NCBI GenBank assembly: GCA_021802425.1
Contig: JAJZXJ010000007.1
Span: 1 to 64,000, forward strand
DNA length: 64,000 nucleotides
Reading direction: 5' to 3'
DNA from: Acidulodesulfobacterium sp021802425
Lineage (GTDB): Bacteria > SZUA-79 > Acidulodesulfobacterales > Acidulodesulfobacteraceae
Shown: positions 34,640-43,312 of the stretch, in pieces
Numbering within the stretch: position 1 is the first letter of the stretch
How the letters are laid out: every line of letters begins with the position of its first letter
Notes under the pieces: generated by a model
What the model saw: only the letters and a program-made list of their open reading frames with translations
The model's database searches: none
Told to the model about the DNA's origin: nothing
Translations under genes and position numbers: made by a program

Positions 34640-34972
34640 ATGGCTATTTCACCTATCAGGTTTAAATTAAGGGATAGTTTTAAACTAAAAGATAAAGGAT
34701 ATATTAACTATATCTTTAATAAAGGCAGTAAAAAACTTCAAAAAAGCTCGATTATCTTTTATACCGAATCCGATCGGTTTAAATTTTTAATATCTTTTAA
34801 AAAAAGGCTCTTAAATTCGGCAAGGCGAAATAAGTTAAAAAGGCAGATTAAAGAATTTATAAGGCTTAACCAATATAACCTTAAAAAAATCGATTGCGCA
34901 ATTCTAATTGCAAGGCATCCTTCTTCCAAGCGCCAATTATCCAATGAGCTTGAGTTTTTGTTAATAAAATGA
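34640..34972 (+). CDS. rnpA: Ribonuclease P protein component
   Basis: Protein subunit of RNase P, which assists the catalytic RNA in 5' tRNA maturation. 110 aa. N terminus RFKLRDSFKLKDKGYINYIFNKGSK; the RNR-motif region is represented by LLNSARRNKLKRQIKEFIRLNQ. The C terminus is family-like (CAILIARHPSSKRQLSNELEFLL). Its stop overlaps the yidD start by 4 bases (ATGA), indicating coupling. The sequence is divergent but position and motif agree. Confidence 0.93.
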   Translation: MAISPIRFKLRDSFKLKDKGYINYIFNKGSKKLQKSSIIFYTESDRFKFLISFKKRLLNSARRNKLKRQIKEFIRLNQYNLKKIDCAILIARHPSSKRQLSNELEFLLIK

Positions 34973-35193
34973 AAATTCTAAATAAAATTTTTATAGGAAT
35001 AATAAATTTTTATAAGAGATTTATATCTCCCTTGCTGCCGCAAAGCTGCAGGTTTTATCCAACTTGTTCGGAGTATGCGCTTGAATGTTTTAAGTCTTTT
35101 GGCTTTATCAAAGCTTTATATCTCTCTTCGTACAGGATTTTAAGGTGCAATCCTTTATCGAAAGGCGGATACGACCCTGTTCCCAGAAACTAA
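34969..35193 (+). CDS. yidD: Membrane protein insertion efficiency factor YidD
   Basis: Small amphipathic protein, 74 aa, that assists YidC-mediated membrane insertion. The family core is complete: YKRFISPLLPQSCRFYPTCSEYALE, seen as LPQSCRFYPTCSEYA, and the C-terminal RILRCNPLSKGGYDPVP. Overlaps rnpA by 4 bases and is followed by yidC, the conserved order. Confidence 0.97.
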   Translation: MKILNKIFIGIINFYKRFISPLLPQSCRFYPTCSEYALECFKSFGFIKALYLSSYRILRCNPLSKGGYDPVPRN

Positions 35194-35214
35194 TATTTTT
35201 AATGGAGAATTTTT

Positions 35215-36768
35215 TTGGAAAAAAGAATTATAATCGCGTCAATTTTATCCGTTATCTTAATTTTAGCATGGGGCTATCTTATGCCTCACGCAGGGCAAAA
35301 CAAGGCCGCGGTTACCAAGCCGGCGGCTACAAGCGGCAAGATCACGCAGCCGCAGACCAAGGAACCTGTCGTAGAAAAAAATGCCCCTTCCAAATCTAAA
35401 AAGCCGATTGCCGTATCAAAATCCGTCCAATCCATCAAAAGCGTATCATATAAAGGGGACAAAATTTATGCAATGTTTAACATACCCGACGGCGCCGTTT
35501 CCAAATTAAATCTTTTAAAGTATTCATATACCGAAAAAAATTTAGAAAACAAGGTTAATCTGGCAAACACGCAAAAAATAGCGCAGATAATTAATTTTAT
35601 TCCCCAAAATGCCCAATCATCCCTTAAGCTTGTAAACATAAAAAAAGAAAAAGATTCGGTTAAATTTTTTTACGATATTAATAATAAGATAATCTTAGTA
35701 AAGGACTATAAATTTTTAAACGGAAAATATCTTTTAACTAATGACATTTCTATTAAAAACCTTACAAATAAACCTATAGTATTCAAGGGTCATTATGTTC
35801 TTTCGGCTGCCTTAAAACCTGTTTCTAAAAATTTAAATTACATCAATTTTTCGCCGATTATTTATATTAATAAAGGTTCCGTAACACCTGATACGACCCA
35901 AACTACAAAATATAAAGGAGATATTTCGTTTGCCGGTTTTAACTCAAAATACTTTATGCTTGCGGCGGTATCGCCCGGCAATACCGTTTCCGTTAAAAAA
36001 ACCGATAAAATAATCTCTTTTATAATTCCCAAAAGGGTATTGATTTCTCCTAAAAAAACCGCCGATATTTCTTTAAATGTTTACGGCGGTCCAAAAAAAT
36101 TATCCCTTCTTACGCCGCTGGGGCACGGCCTTAATTCAACCCTGGATTTTGGATTTTTTGGATTTTTCTCGATAATTTTATTGCACATACTGGAATTTTT
36201 TTACGGCTTTGTCCATAATTACGGTCTTGCAATAATACTCCTTGTTTTGGCCATAAGAATCGTTTTTTATCCGCTTACCTATACGGGTTTTAAATCGATG
36301 AAACAGATGCAAAAGTTAACCCCTAAAATAAACGAATTAAGGGAAAGGTATAAAGACAACAAGACAGAATTAAATAAAAAAATTATGGAACTTTATAAAG
36401 AAAGCAGAGTCAACCCTTTTGGCGGATGCCTGCCTATGATATTGCAAATTCCGGTTTTTTACGGCTTATATATGACGCTTTTGATGTCCATACAGCTTAG
36501 AAATGCGCCGTTTGTCTTCTGGATACATAATCTTTCAATCCAGGATCCTTATTATATTTTACCCGTTTTAATGGGGCTGACTATGTTGATTTCGCAAAAA
36601 ATGAACCCCGTTATCGGGGACCCCACTCAGGCTAAAATAATGTTAATCCTTCCGATAGTTTTTACCTTTGTTTTTATCCATTTTCCTGCAGGGCTTCTTT
36701 TATACTGGACGGTTAACAATATATTAACCATCGCCCAACAATATATTATTAATAGAAAATTTGCTTAA
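35215..36768 (+). CDS. yidC: Membrane protein insertase YidC/Oxa1
   Basis: Inner-membrane insertase, 517 aa. The N-terminal anchor IIIASILSVILILAWGYLM is followed by a Lys/Ala/Thr-rich linker, a periplasmic beta domain (about 75-300) and the C-terminal 60-kDa-IMP core with about five helices. The conserved groove Arg sits in LVLAIRIVFYPLTY. TTG at 35215 with GGAGA upstream is the start in frame; an ATG at 35202 belongs to another frame. The large periplasmic domain indicates a Gram-negative cell. It ends in INRKFA. Confidence 0.96.
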   Translation: MEKRIIIASILSVILILAWGYLMPHAGQNKAAVTKPAATSGKITQPQTKEPVVEKNAPSKSKKPIAVSKSVQSIKSVSYKGDKIYAMFNIPDGAVSKLNLLKYSYTEKNLENKVNLANTQKIAQIINFIPQNAQSSLKLVNIKKEKDSVKFFYDINNKIILVKDYKFLNGKYLLTNDISIKNLTNKPIVFKGHYVLSAALKPVSKNLNYINFSPIIYINKGSVTPDTTQTTKYKGDISFAGFNSKYFMLAAVSPGNTVSVKKTDKIISFIIPKRVLISPKKTADISLNVYGGPKKLSLLTPLGHGLNSTLDFGFFGFFSIILLHILEFFYGFVHNYGLAIILLVLAIRIVFYPLTYTGFKSMKQMQKLTPKINELRERYKDNKTELNKKIMELYKESRVNPFGGCLPMILQIPVFYGLYMTLLMSIQLRNAPFVFWIHNLSIQDPYYILPVLMGLTMLISQKMNPVIGDPTQAKIMLILPIVFTFVFIHFPAGLLLYWTVNNILTIAQQYIINRKFA

Positions 36769-36873
36769 TTATATAGACTGGTAAACTGGATAAACCCAGG
36801 GTTGTTTCATTATTTTCGTTGCATGGTTATTATGTAATCATATGCCTTTATATGGCTTTAAGGTTAGTTAAAA

Positions 36874-38301
36874 ATGGCCGTTAAATCCTCGCTTTTTAAA
36901 GAAATCGACACTATTTGCGCAATATCTTCCCCCGCCGGCGAGGGTGCTATAAGCATTATACGGGCTTCAGGAAAAGACTCTATAAATATTATAGGAAAAA
37001 TTTTTAAGCCGTACGGCAAAAGCGCTTATCCGCTTACGCCGCGTTATTTTTATGCCGGCCGGATTTATGATCCGTTTATAGGTTCCTTTATAGATGAAGC
37101 TGCCTGCGTTTATATAAAAGGTCCGGATTCATACACCGGCGAGGATATGTTCGAGATATATCCCCACGGAGGTATATTTAATACGCGGTATATTCTTGAA
37201 ATCATACTGAAATCGGGGGCGAGGCTTGCCTATAACGGGGAATTCACCAAAAGGGCATACCTAAATAACAAGATAAACCTTATTCAGGCAGAGGCAATTT
37301 TAGAAATTATAAAGGCTAATTCGGTAAAGGCGCTTTTGATTGCCAACAACGAATTAAACGGTCTTTTAGAAAAAAGGATAAAAGCCGTTAAAGATGATTA
37401 TCTTTATCTTTTGGCTGCGGTAGAAGCATTAATCGATTTTCCGGAGGAAGAGTTTAAGGATATGGATAACGAGTTCTTTAAAGCGGCTTATAATCTTGCC
37501 GGTTCAATTAAAGATTTGATTAACTCTTATGAAAATTATAACTTAAACAGGCAGGGTTTAAGCGTTGTTATAGCAGGAAAACCTAATGCCGGAAAGTCCA
37601 GTCTTTTAAATGCCTTGCTGGGAAAAAACAGGGCAATCGTTTCGGATATGCCCGGAACCACGAGGGATTACATCGAAGACAATATATTTTTATTCAATAA
37701 ACCGATAAAAGTCGTCGATACTGCGGGATTGCGTAAATCCAATGATTTAATCGAAAGCGAAGGTATAAAATTAACATACGGGCAAATCGAAAAAGCCGAT
37801 ATAGTAATTTATATTTGCGATGCGCAGGATGATTTCGCCGATTTTAATTTTACTGTAGATTATGAAATACTCAAGCTTAAAAATGTGATTTTAGTTTTAA
37901 ATAAGATTGATTTATTGCCGTCAGGTGATTTAACAAATAAAAAAGATGAGCTATTTAAGAAGGCGGTTGATAAATTTGCATTATCAAAGTTAGTTTTGAT
38001 GAGCGTTAAAAATAATATCGGAATAGATTTGTTAAAAGATGCTCTTTACGATATAATTTTAAAAATCGAAAGCGGCGTTAAAGAAGATGTCAGCATTACG
38101 ACTATAAGGCAAAAGACGCTGTTGGAAAAATCCCATGACTTATTGCAAAAAGGAATTTTGAAGTATAAAAATAGCGAGCCGCTTGAACTTATATCAATTG
38201 ATTTAAGGGAGGCCGCCTGTTATCTGGATGAAATAATCGGCGGCGTTACAAATGAAGATATACTCGATAAACTTTTCAAAGAGTTTTGCATCGGGAAATA
38301 A
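36874..38301 (+). CDS. mnmE: tRNA modification GTPase MnmE
   Basis: GTPase that with MnmG installs the cmnm5/nm5 modification at U34 of tRNAs. 475 aa. The N-terminal tetrahydrofolate-binding domain starts with DTICAISSPAGEGAISIIR. The G domain has VIAGKPNAGKSSLLNALLG (G1), PGTTRDYIED (G2), VVDTAGLRKS (G3) and LVLNKIDLL (G4). The protein ends in the required C-terminal CIGK. mnmG, its partner, is about 8 kb away rather than adjacent. Confidence 0.97.
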   Translation: MAVKSSLFKEIDTICAISSPAGEGAISIIRASGKDSINIIGKIFKPYGKSAYPLTPRYFYAGRIYDPFIGSFIDEAACVYIKGPDSYTGEDMFEIYPHGGIFNTRYILEIILKSGARLAYNGEFTKRAYLNNKINLIQAEAILEIIKANSVKALLIANNELNGLLEKRIKAVKDDYLYLLAAVEALIDFPEEEFKDMDNEFFKAAYNLAGSIKDLINSYENYNLNRQGLSVVIAGKPNAGKSSLLNALLGKNRAIVSDMPGTTRDYIEDNIFLFNKPIKVVDTAGLRKSNDLIESEGIKLTYGQIEKADIVIYICDAQDDFADFNFTVDYEILKLKNVILVLNKIDLLPSGDLTNKKDELFKKAVDKFALSKLVLMSVKNNIGIDLLKDALYDIILKIESGVKEDVSITTIRQKTLLEKSHDLLQKGILKYKNSEPLELISIDLREAACYLDEIIGGVTNEDILDKLFKEFCIGK

Positions 38302-38309
38302 TATAATGA

Positions 38310-38369
38310 CCAAATCCAGATTTAGAAACTATTTTAGATATTCCAATGCTAAGTAAATCTGGATTTGGG
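38310..38369. repeat. 60-bp copy of the CCAAATCC inverted-repeat family
   Basis: Arms of 14 bp (CCAAATCCAGATTT and complement at 38310-38323 and 38355-38368) enclose a 31-base interior. The sequence closely matches the right part of the 163-bp element at 17959-18121 read on the other strand, including the shared interior ATATTCCAATG and TAAGTAAATCTGGATT. It lacks the 27-bp internal hairpin. It lies just after mnmE and could act as its transcript end. Confidence 0.75.
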
Positions 38370-38447
38370 AATGCGGTGTTTTTATCAACCTTAAGCGAAG
38401 CGCCGCAGGAGAGTTAAAATTAACCTTAATTAACGTGGAGGACAAGA

Positions 38448-39866
38448 ATGAAAAGGACCTTATTCGGCATTGCTCTTATTACATTAATTGCAATCAGCGG
38501 AATGTTTTTTCTTTCCGGATGCGCAAAAAAAGCTTCCAAGCCGCCCGTTACTTCCGGGCCAGGCATAGCCGGCGTGGTTTACCCGTCAAGCTGGCACATG
38601 TACGCTTTAAATCCGGGACATGCCGCTACATTTAATAAATCCGGTGAAAAAGCCGCCGCCGTTTCATGGAAGTTCGGGGTGAAAAATGCAATACCTTTTA
38701 GCATGCCCGTATCCGAGATTAAAAAGAAGTATGTCGGTATTACCAATGTCCGGGATCTTATCGGCATACCGATAGGCGTTGCGGTTGTTAAAGGCGTGGT
38801 CTTTGCGCCTAATGATAACGGTTATGTTTATGCCATTAACGCAGCAAATGGACAACTTATTTGGAAAGCTAATGTTTTAAACCAAATTATGTCAACCCCT
38901 ATTGTTGCAAATACTCCAAAGGGCGAATTGGTATATGTAGGAGGCGGTAATTCTGTTTTTGCATATTCCCATGCCGTAAAATTTGGCGTTCCCGGCGCTC
39001 AAGTTATCAGGGGAGTTGATGTTAGCGGAGTCTATGCGTTAAATGCAAAAAACGGCCGTCTTGTTTGGGCTTATCACACAAAAGGCGAAGATATGCCGAC
39101 AGGTATTTACTATAAAAATAAATTTATTTTTGGTAACGGTGACGGGCATATTTACGCTCTTGATGCCGCCGCCGGCAAACTTTTATGGAGGGTATATATT
39201 AAATCGTTTGTAAGTATGTCATCGGCCGTAAGATACCATAATTTCATTATTATGGGCGGAACGCATCCAAATTATCTTTATGCCGTAAATGCTAATACGG
39301 GTAAACTCGCATGGAAAGTTATGCCTCCGAAGGTATTTTCCAGCTCAATGGGAGACGGTTCTCCTGCGGTTTCCGTAAAAAATGGTATAGTTGTCATCCA
39401 GATTGAACGGAAAGCCCCCGGTGTTCATCGTTCTTCAAGCGTTGAAATCGGCTTAAATGCGAAAAACGGAAAAATTTTGTGGTCAACTAATCTTGGCGAG
39501 GGTATTGTGCCGCCAAGAAATAAAGATGCCGTTCCGATGATTTATAAAGGTGTTATTTATACGGGAAGTCCGGTTACGGCAACGGCTTATGCTTTAGATG
39601 TAAAAACAGGCAGGATTCTTTGGAGAACTCCATTGCATGTCAGGATGAAAGCCGCCCCGAGCATTCAGGGTCAAGACCTGTTCTTTCCTGTTGGCAATGG
39701 AAAGATATTTGTTGTGAATAAGGCGGACGGAAAAATTATCCATATATATGTTTCGGGTAATGGCGGTTTCGGACCGCAAAATGCGGTTATAGTTGACCAC
39801 ACAATGTTTATTGGAAGTAACTTTGGTTGGGTTTATGCAATACCGACTTCGAAAATTGTTGGTTAA
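38448..39866 (+). CDS. PQQ-type beta-propeller lipoprotein
   Basis: 472 aa. The lipobox LSGC with Cys25 follows a hydrophobic signal, so it is a membrane-anchored lipoprotein facing the periplasm. The rest is a propeller built of PQQ-like repeats: VYAINAANGQLIWKA, VYALNAKNGRLVWAY, IYALDAAAGKLLWRV, LYAVNANTGKLAWKV, IGLNAKNGKILWSTN and AYALDVKTGRILWRT. The calcium/PQQ-ligand residues of true alcohol dehydrogenases are not obvious, so it may be a BamB-like scaffold or a redox protein. It lies upstream of the formate dehydrogenase module, in the opposite orientation. Confidence 0.82.
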   Translation: MKRTLFGIALITLIAISGMFFLSGCAKKASKPPVTSGPGIAGVVYPSSWHMYALNPGHAATFNKSGEKAAAVSWKFGVKNAIPFSMPVSEIKKKYVGITNVRDLIGIPIGVAVVKGVVFAPNDNGYVYAINAANGQLIWKANVLNQIMSTPIVANTPKGELVYVGGGNSVFAYSHAVKFGVPGAQVIRGVDVSGVYALNAKNGRLVWAYHTKGEDMPTGIYYKNKFIFGNGDGHIYALDAAAGKLLWRVYIKSFVSMSSAVRYHNFIIMGGTHPNYLYAVNANTGKLAWKVMPPKVFSSSMGDGSPAVSVKNGIVVIQIERKAPGVHRSSSVEIGLNAKNGKILWSTNLGEGIVPPRNKDAVPMIYKGVIYTGSPVTATAYALDVKTGRILWRTPLHVRMKAAPSIQGQDLFFPVGNGKIFVVNKADGKIIHIYVSGNGGFGPQNAVIVDHTMFIGSNFGWVYAIPTSKIVG

Positions 39867-40012
39867 CTAATAAATAAAATACTGTTTAAAGATGACACCC
39901 TGATTCTGCGTTAGACATTCTAAATAACACCGCCCTCCTTTTATGGGGAGTGTTAGGGGGGGTATAGAAATAATCATTTTCTGATGCAGAATCAAGGATC
40001 AGTGGAAAAAAC
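39867..40012. repeat. Nested inverted repeat in the gap between the propeller and HAMP genes
   Basis: Outer 9-bp arms TGATTCTGC (39901-39909) and GCAGAATCA (39986-39994) enclose an inner hairpin of AACAC...CTCC and GGAG...GTGTT at about 39926-39954. It is element-like (about 95 bp) and could terminate the propeller transcript, though no T-run is seen. Confidence 0.45.
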
Positions 40013-40041
40013 TTGACACTGCCTAAATAAAATTATATATT
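40013..40041 (+). promoter_or_regulatory. Near-perfect sigma-70 promoter of the HAMP-domain gene
   Basis: TTGACA at 40013-40018, a 17-base spacer and TATATT at 40036-40041, about 60 bases upstream of the ATG at 40103. This is among the strongest promoter matches in the window. Confidence 0.75.
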
Positions 40042-40102
40042 AGCTCAATTGGCAGAGGAGTATTATTGTCTGCCCCAAATAATATAGGATGAATAATTAA
40101 TA

Positions 40103-40885
40103 ATGACTATAAAAGCTAAACTTATATTGATTGAACTGATTTTAATAATCGGTTTTGGAATAATCTGGGTTTTTACCTATACCACAACCTCTACAATTTC
40201 AAAAGATATGAAAGAAATGGCTGCTTACAATTTAAATTACGGAAAGCTTCAAAATTTAAGAGGATATATGTACAAAGTTGCGGCGGCAAGCAGGCAAATT
40301 ATAATAATACCAAGCAAAAAATTGCCATATAAACAATATGTTAAGGCTACCAATGGAATTATAAAATTATATCCTATTTTAAATAATCTTCCAGGCGGAT
40401 TAGTTACAAAAGGTTTATTTATTCAATTTATTTCCCATACAACAAAAGCGGTCAACTTTGCGAGAGCTGGAAATAAAAATATGGCGATACATACAGAATT
40501 ATTAGCTACAGCTCACTACTGGATTTCCATGAGAAAGCATTTGGCAACAATGCTCAATGCGGAATTTGGCTATATAACTTTAATTCATAAAACGGTTAAC
40601 AACGAAGCTCTTACATTAAATGAGACAATTTTTATAATGGTTATAATATTTATTCTGACATTAGTTGTCGTTATAACGTTATTAAGTAAAGGAATAATCA
40701 AGCCGATTGAAAGACTAACCGAACATGCTACCCAAATATCATTGGGAAAATCTACCGATGACTTTATCGTTAAATCCAATGATGAAATCGGCAAGCTTGC
40801 CATTGCATTTAATAGGCTAAAAAAAAGTTATTTAAAAGCTGTTGAAATGCTTATTAAAAGTAAATCAAATCACAACCAACCCTAA
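40103..40885 (+). CDS. Two-helix HAMP-domain membrane protein without output domain
   Basis: 260 aa. TM1 (LILIELILIIGFGIIWVF, about residues 7-24), an extracytoplasmic region of about 150 residues, TM2 (IFIMVIIFILTLVVVITLL, about 176-195), then a HAMP domain (GIIKPIERLTEHATQISLGK...SNDEIGKLAIAFNRLKKS). It ends about 15 residues after the HAMP domain, so no kinase, methyl-accepting or cyclase module follows. The layout is the front half of a chemoreceptor or sensor kinase. It may form hetero-complexes with other receptors or be a truncated gene. No output-domain fragment follows in the next bases. Confidence 0.8.
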   Translation: MTIKAKLILIELILIIGFGIIWVFTYTTTSTISKDMKEMAAYNLNYGKLQNLRGYMYKVAAASRQIIIIPSKKLPYKQYVKATNGIIKLYPILNNLPGGLVTKGLFIQFISHTTKAVNFARAGNKNMAIHTELLATAHYWISMRKHLATMLNAEFGYITLIHKTVNNEALTLNETIFIMVIIFILTLVVVITLLSKGIIKPIERLTEHATQISLGKSTDDFIVKSNDEIGKLAIAFNRLKKSYLKAVEMLIKSKSNHNQP

Positions 40886-40955
40886 AAATCAACATTTAAT
40901 ACTCTTTCCGTTAATTATATGCGTTGGCGCCGAATAGGTATATACACAGCGCATT

Positions 40956-41813
40956 TTACACTACAGAAGTTTCTGAAGGCATATTTTTATGCATCCAGAT
41001 ATCAAGAGGGATAGTAAGAATATCTTCAATTTCAGGTATAAGAGTCTGGTCTTTTCTAAGGTCAATTATCTTAAAGTAATTTTTGCATATCCTGCAGTAT
41101 TGCAGACAGGCATTGCCGTATTCATCGGATTTGAAAATTTCTAACCTGGAGGGGTCTTCCTCGCCGCAAAAAACACACTGAACCCTGTAATATCGCCATG
41201 CGTTTCCGCACTTTGAACATTCAAGCATTAAATAATTTTGCGTTTCGTCATCGGATTTTAAAAAACCGTAAGAAGGCTCGCTGCCGCAAAAAGAGCAGGT
41301 ATTGCTAAAATTATCGAGGTTATCATTGGAATTATATTCGCTGGGACCCTGACCATCTTTATTTTTCAGATATATAGCCATAGACTCCAAAAATGGTCTT
41401 AAAAATCCCTCAAATAAAATAATCTCGTCCGATTTAAGGCGTGTCAAATAATCATAGTTATAGTTGAAGAAATTGCGCAAATATTTCTCTGTATCATTAT
41501 TTAAACGGGATGAAATGTCGTACGGGATATTTTTAATAAAAAAATCGAACAGATTTGCTATCCTGCCGGCATTAATCCTCATGCTTCCGATAAGCGGGCG
41601 GTCAAAAGTTTTTCCCCTTACAGGCAAAGGCAAGCTGTAAATATCTTTAATATTTTCCTTTAAAATTTTTGAAACAAGGCTCTTCTGCGAAATAAGAATG
41701 TTTTTATAAATATCGGATACGCCTTCAAGGTTTGCTCCTGCCCCTTTTCTTTTATCTAAATTATACAATTTAAGGTCTATATTTTTCATTACCTGTTCAA
41801 AACTATCCATCAT
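40956..41813 (-). CDS. fdhE: Formate dehydrogenase accessory protein FdhE
   Basis: Cytosolic maturation factor for Tat-exported formate dehydrogenases, 285 aa. Four CxxC zinc/iron-binding pairs are visible in order: CSFCG, CSKCG, CVFCG and CRICK, followed by the C-terminal TIPLDIWMH. Starts 11 bases after the fused electron-transfer subunit gene, so it is third in the fdhA-fdhBI-fdhE operon. FdhE presence supports a periplasmic Sec-type enzyme. Confidence 0.93.
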   Translation of the reverse strand: MMDSFEQVMKNIDLKLYNLDKRKGAGANLEGVSDIYKNILISQKSLVSKILKENIKDIYSLPLPVRGKTFDRPLIGSMRINAGRIANLFDFFIKNIPYDISSRLNNDTEKYLRNFFNYNYDYLTRLKSDEIILFEGFLRPFLESMAIYLKNKDGQGPSEYNSNDNLDNFSNTCSFCGSEPSYGFLKSDDETQNYLMLECSKCGNAWRYYRVQCVFCGEEDPSRLEIFKSDEYGNACLQYCRICKNYFKIIDLRKDQTLIPEIEDILTIPLDIWMHKNMPSETSVV

Positions 41814-41824
41814 TTCGCATCTCC

Positions 41825-43300
41825 TTATTTATTGCCGTTAAGCCATAATCCGTGATGGAATCTTGCCCATGACGATTTTACTTTTCCCGTAATCATGCCT
41901 CCGAGCGAACCGGGGACGGCTATTAAGCTCAGATAAAAGTGCGCTATTATCGCGCTTATGAAAAATATTGCCGTTAACTCGTGAATAAAAAGGCCGAATC
42001 TTGCCGCAAAGGAGCCGAAAAAACCTGGGAACCATATAAACAGCCCCGAGATAAAAAGCAGTGCAAGCCCCGCCGAAAAACACCAGAAGACCAACTTTTG
42101 TCCGCCGTTAAATTTATCCGATTTAACGATATTTTTTTCGTCATGAACCAAGTATGAATATATATTTTTAATGAAATCTATATCATACGGCTTTATCGCC
42201 ATATCCTTAAACCATCTGATAAAGAGGAGGCCGAACGATATAAGGAATATAACTCCTATCCACGGGTGAAGAAATCGTGAAGACTGCGGCCCTCCAAGGA
42301 TATTTGACAACCAGAAAAGTTTCGGGGAATAAAGGGATAATCCCGATACAACGAGTAAAACAGCGGAAATTGCCACAGTCCAGTGAATAATTCTGGTTGC
42401 AAGATTATGCCTGTCTATTTCCTCCTCTTTGCCCTCTTTAGCGGCTAAAGCTTCCGGCGCTTTTGATGGTCCGGCTGTTATCAAGTGGACAAATGAACCC
42501 GCGGTGGTCAGACCCATAAATAAACCTCCGAATACCGCAAGCGGACCTTTAGTGAATGTCGTAAGCGGCGAAACTTCCGGATTTTTTGGAAGTTCGTAAT
42601 CTTCCGTATTATTTCCGTAAGGGAGGATAGTCATAACATGGGTTCCGCCGACGCCTTTGGGGCTGTATAGTTTTGCATTTTTAAATCCCCTTTTTACGAG
42701 TTTTTTAATTTCCGTCTTTGCGTTGTCCAATATCTTATGTTTTTCTCCGAATGTTATAGCGGAAGTAGGGCAGGCTTTGGCACACGAAGGAGGAAGCCCC
42801 GCGTCTATTCTGTCTATGCAAAGCGTGCATTTATATACCCTATTGGATACGGCGTCAAATTGGGGAATATTGAACGGGCAGGCCGAGACGCAAAATTGGC
42901 AGCCGGTGCATTTATCCTGATTGAAATCCACTATGCCGTTTTCATATTGAACGATAGCATAAGGAGAAGGGCATGCGGTAAGGCAGGCCGGATTTTCGCA
43001 ATGCATGCATCCGTTTTTTCTCATAAGGTATTTGACATTTCCGCCTATTACGGCTTCGTTAAAATATACCATCGTCCATGTCGTAGGAGTAAGCGAGCGG
43101 TGAAGCTGCATGCTTCCGAAGTTTTCGGTTTTATCGGGGGGCAAGTTATTCCATTCCTTGCACGCCACCTCGCAAGCCTTGCACCCGGTGCATCTCGAGA
43201 GGTCTATAAGCTTAACTAATGCAGGCGTTTCCGTTCTTATAGCAGGTGAATTTGACGAAACGGCCGAAGCGTTTTTTATGGCTATACTATTATTAATCAT
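41825..43300 (-). CDS. Formate dehydrogenase beta (4Fe-4S) and gamma (cytochrome b) subunits fused
   Basis: 491 aa single chain. Residues about 25-190 form the FdnH/HybA-like ferredoxin domain with four cysteine clusters (CTGCKACEVACKEW, CMHCENPACLTACP, CTGCQFCVSACP, CTLCIDRIDAGLPPSCAKACP). A hydrophobic anchor follows (about 245-270). The C-terminal part (about 295-490) is a four-helix FdnI-type cytochrome b with HNLATRIIHWTVAISAV and RFLHPWIGVIFLISFGL carrying heme-ligand histidines. In E. coli these are two genes. It would pass electrons from the periplasmic formate site to the quinone pool. Confidence 0.9.
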   Translation of the reverse strand: MINNSIAIKNASAVSSNSPAIRTETPALVKLIDLSRCTGCKACEVACKEWNNLPPDKTENFGSMQLHRSLTPTTWTMVYFNEAVIGGNVKYLMRKNGCMHCENPACLTACPSPYAIVQYENGIVDFNQDKCTGCQFCVSACPFNIPQFDAVSNRVYKCTLCIDRIDAGLPPSCAKACPTSAITFGEKHKILDNAKTEIKKLVKRGFKNAKLYSPKGVGGTHVMTILPYGNNTEDYELPKNPEVSPLTTFTKGPLAVFGGLFMGLTTAGSFVHLITAGPSKAPEALAAKEGKEEEIDRHNLATRIIHWTVAISAVLLVVSGLSLYSPKLFWLSNILGGPQSSRFLHPWIGVIFLISFGLLFIRWFKDMAIKPYDIDFIKNIYSYLVHDEKNIVKSDKFNGGQKLVFWCFSAGLALLFISGLFIWFPGFFGSFAARFGLFIHELTAIFFISAIIAHFYLSLIAVPGSLGGMITGKVKSSWARFHHGLWLNGNK

Positions 43301-43312
43301 AATAATCTCTCC

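Noticed and set aside
35145..35399. 84-residue ORF overlapping yidD and yidC
   Set aside because: It is in a different frame from yidC, whose TTG start and protein match are clear.
40040..40090. tRNA-like stretch (TAGCTCAATTGGCAGAG followed by a short stem-loop)
   Set aside because: It looks like a tRNA D-arm, but there is no acceptor stem, no GTTCRA T-loop and no closing 3' end; it is more likely leader sequence of the HAMP gene.
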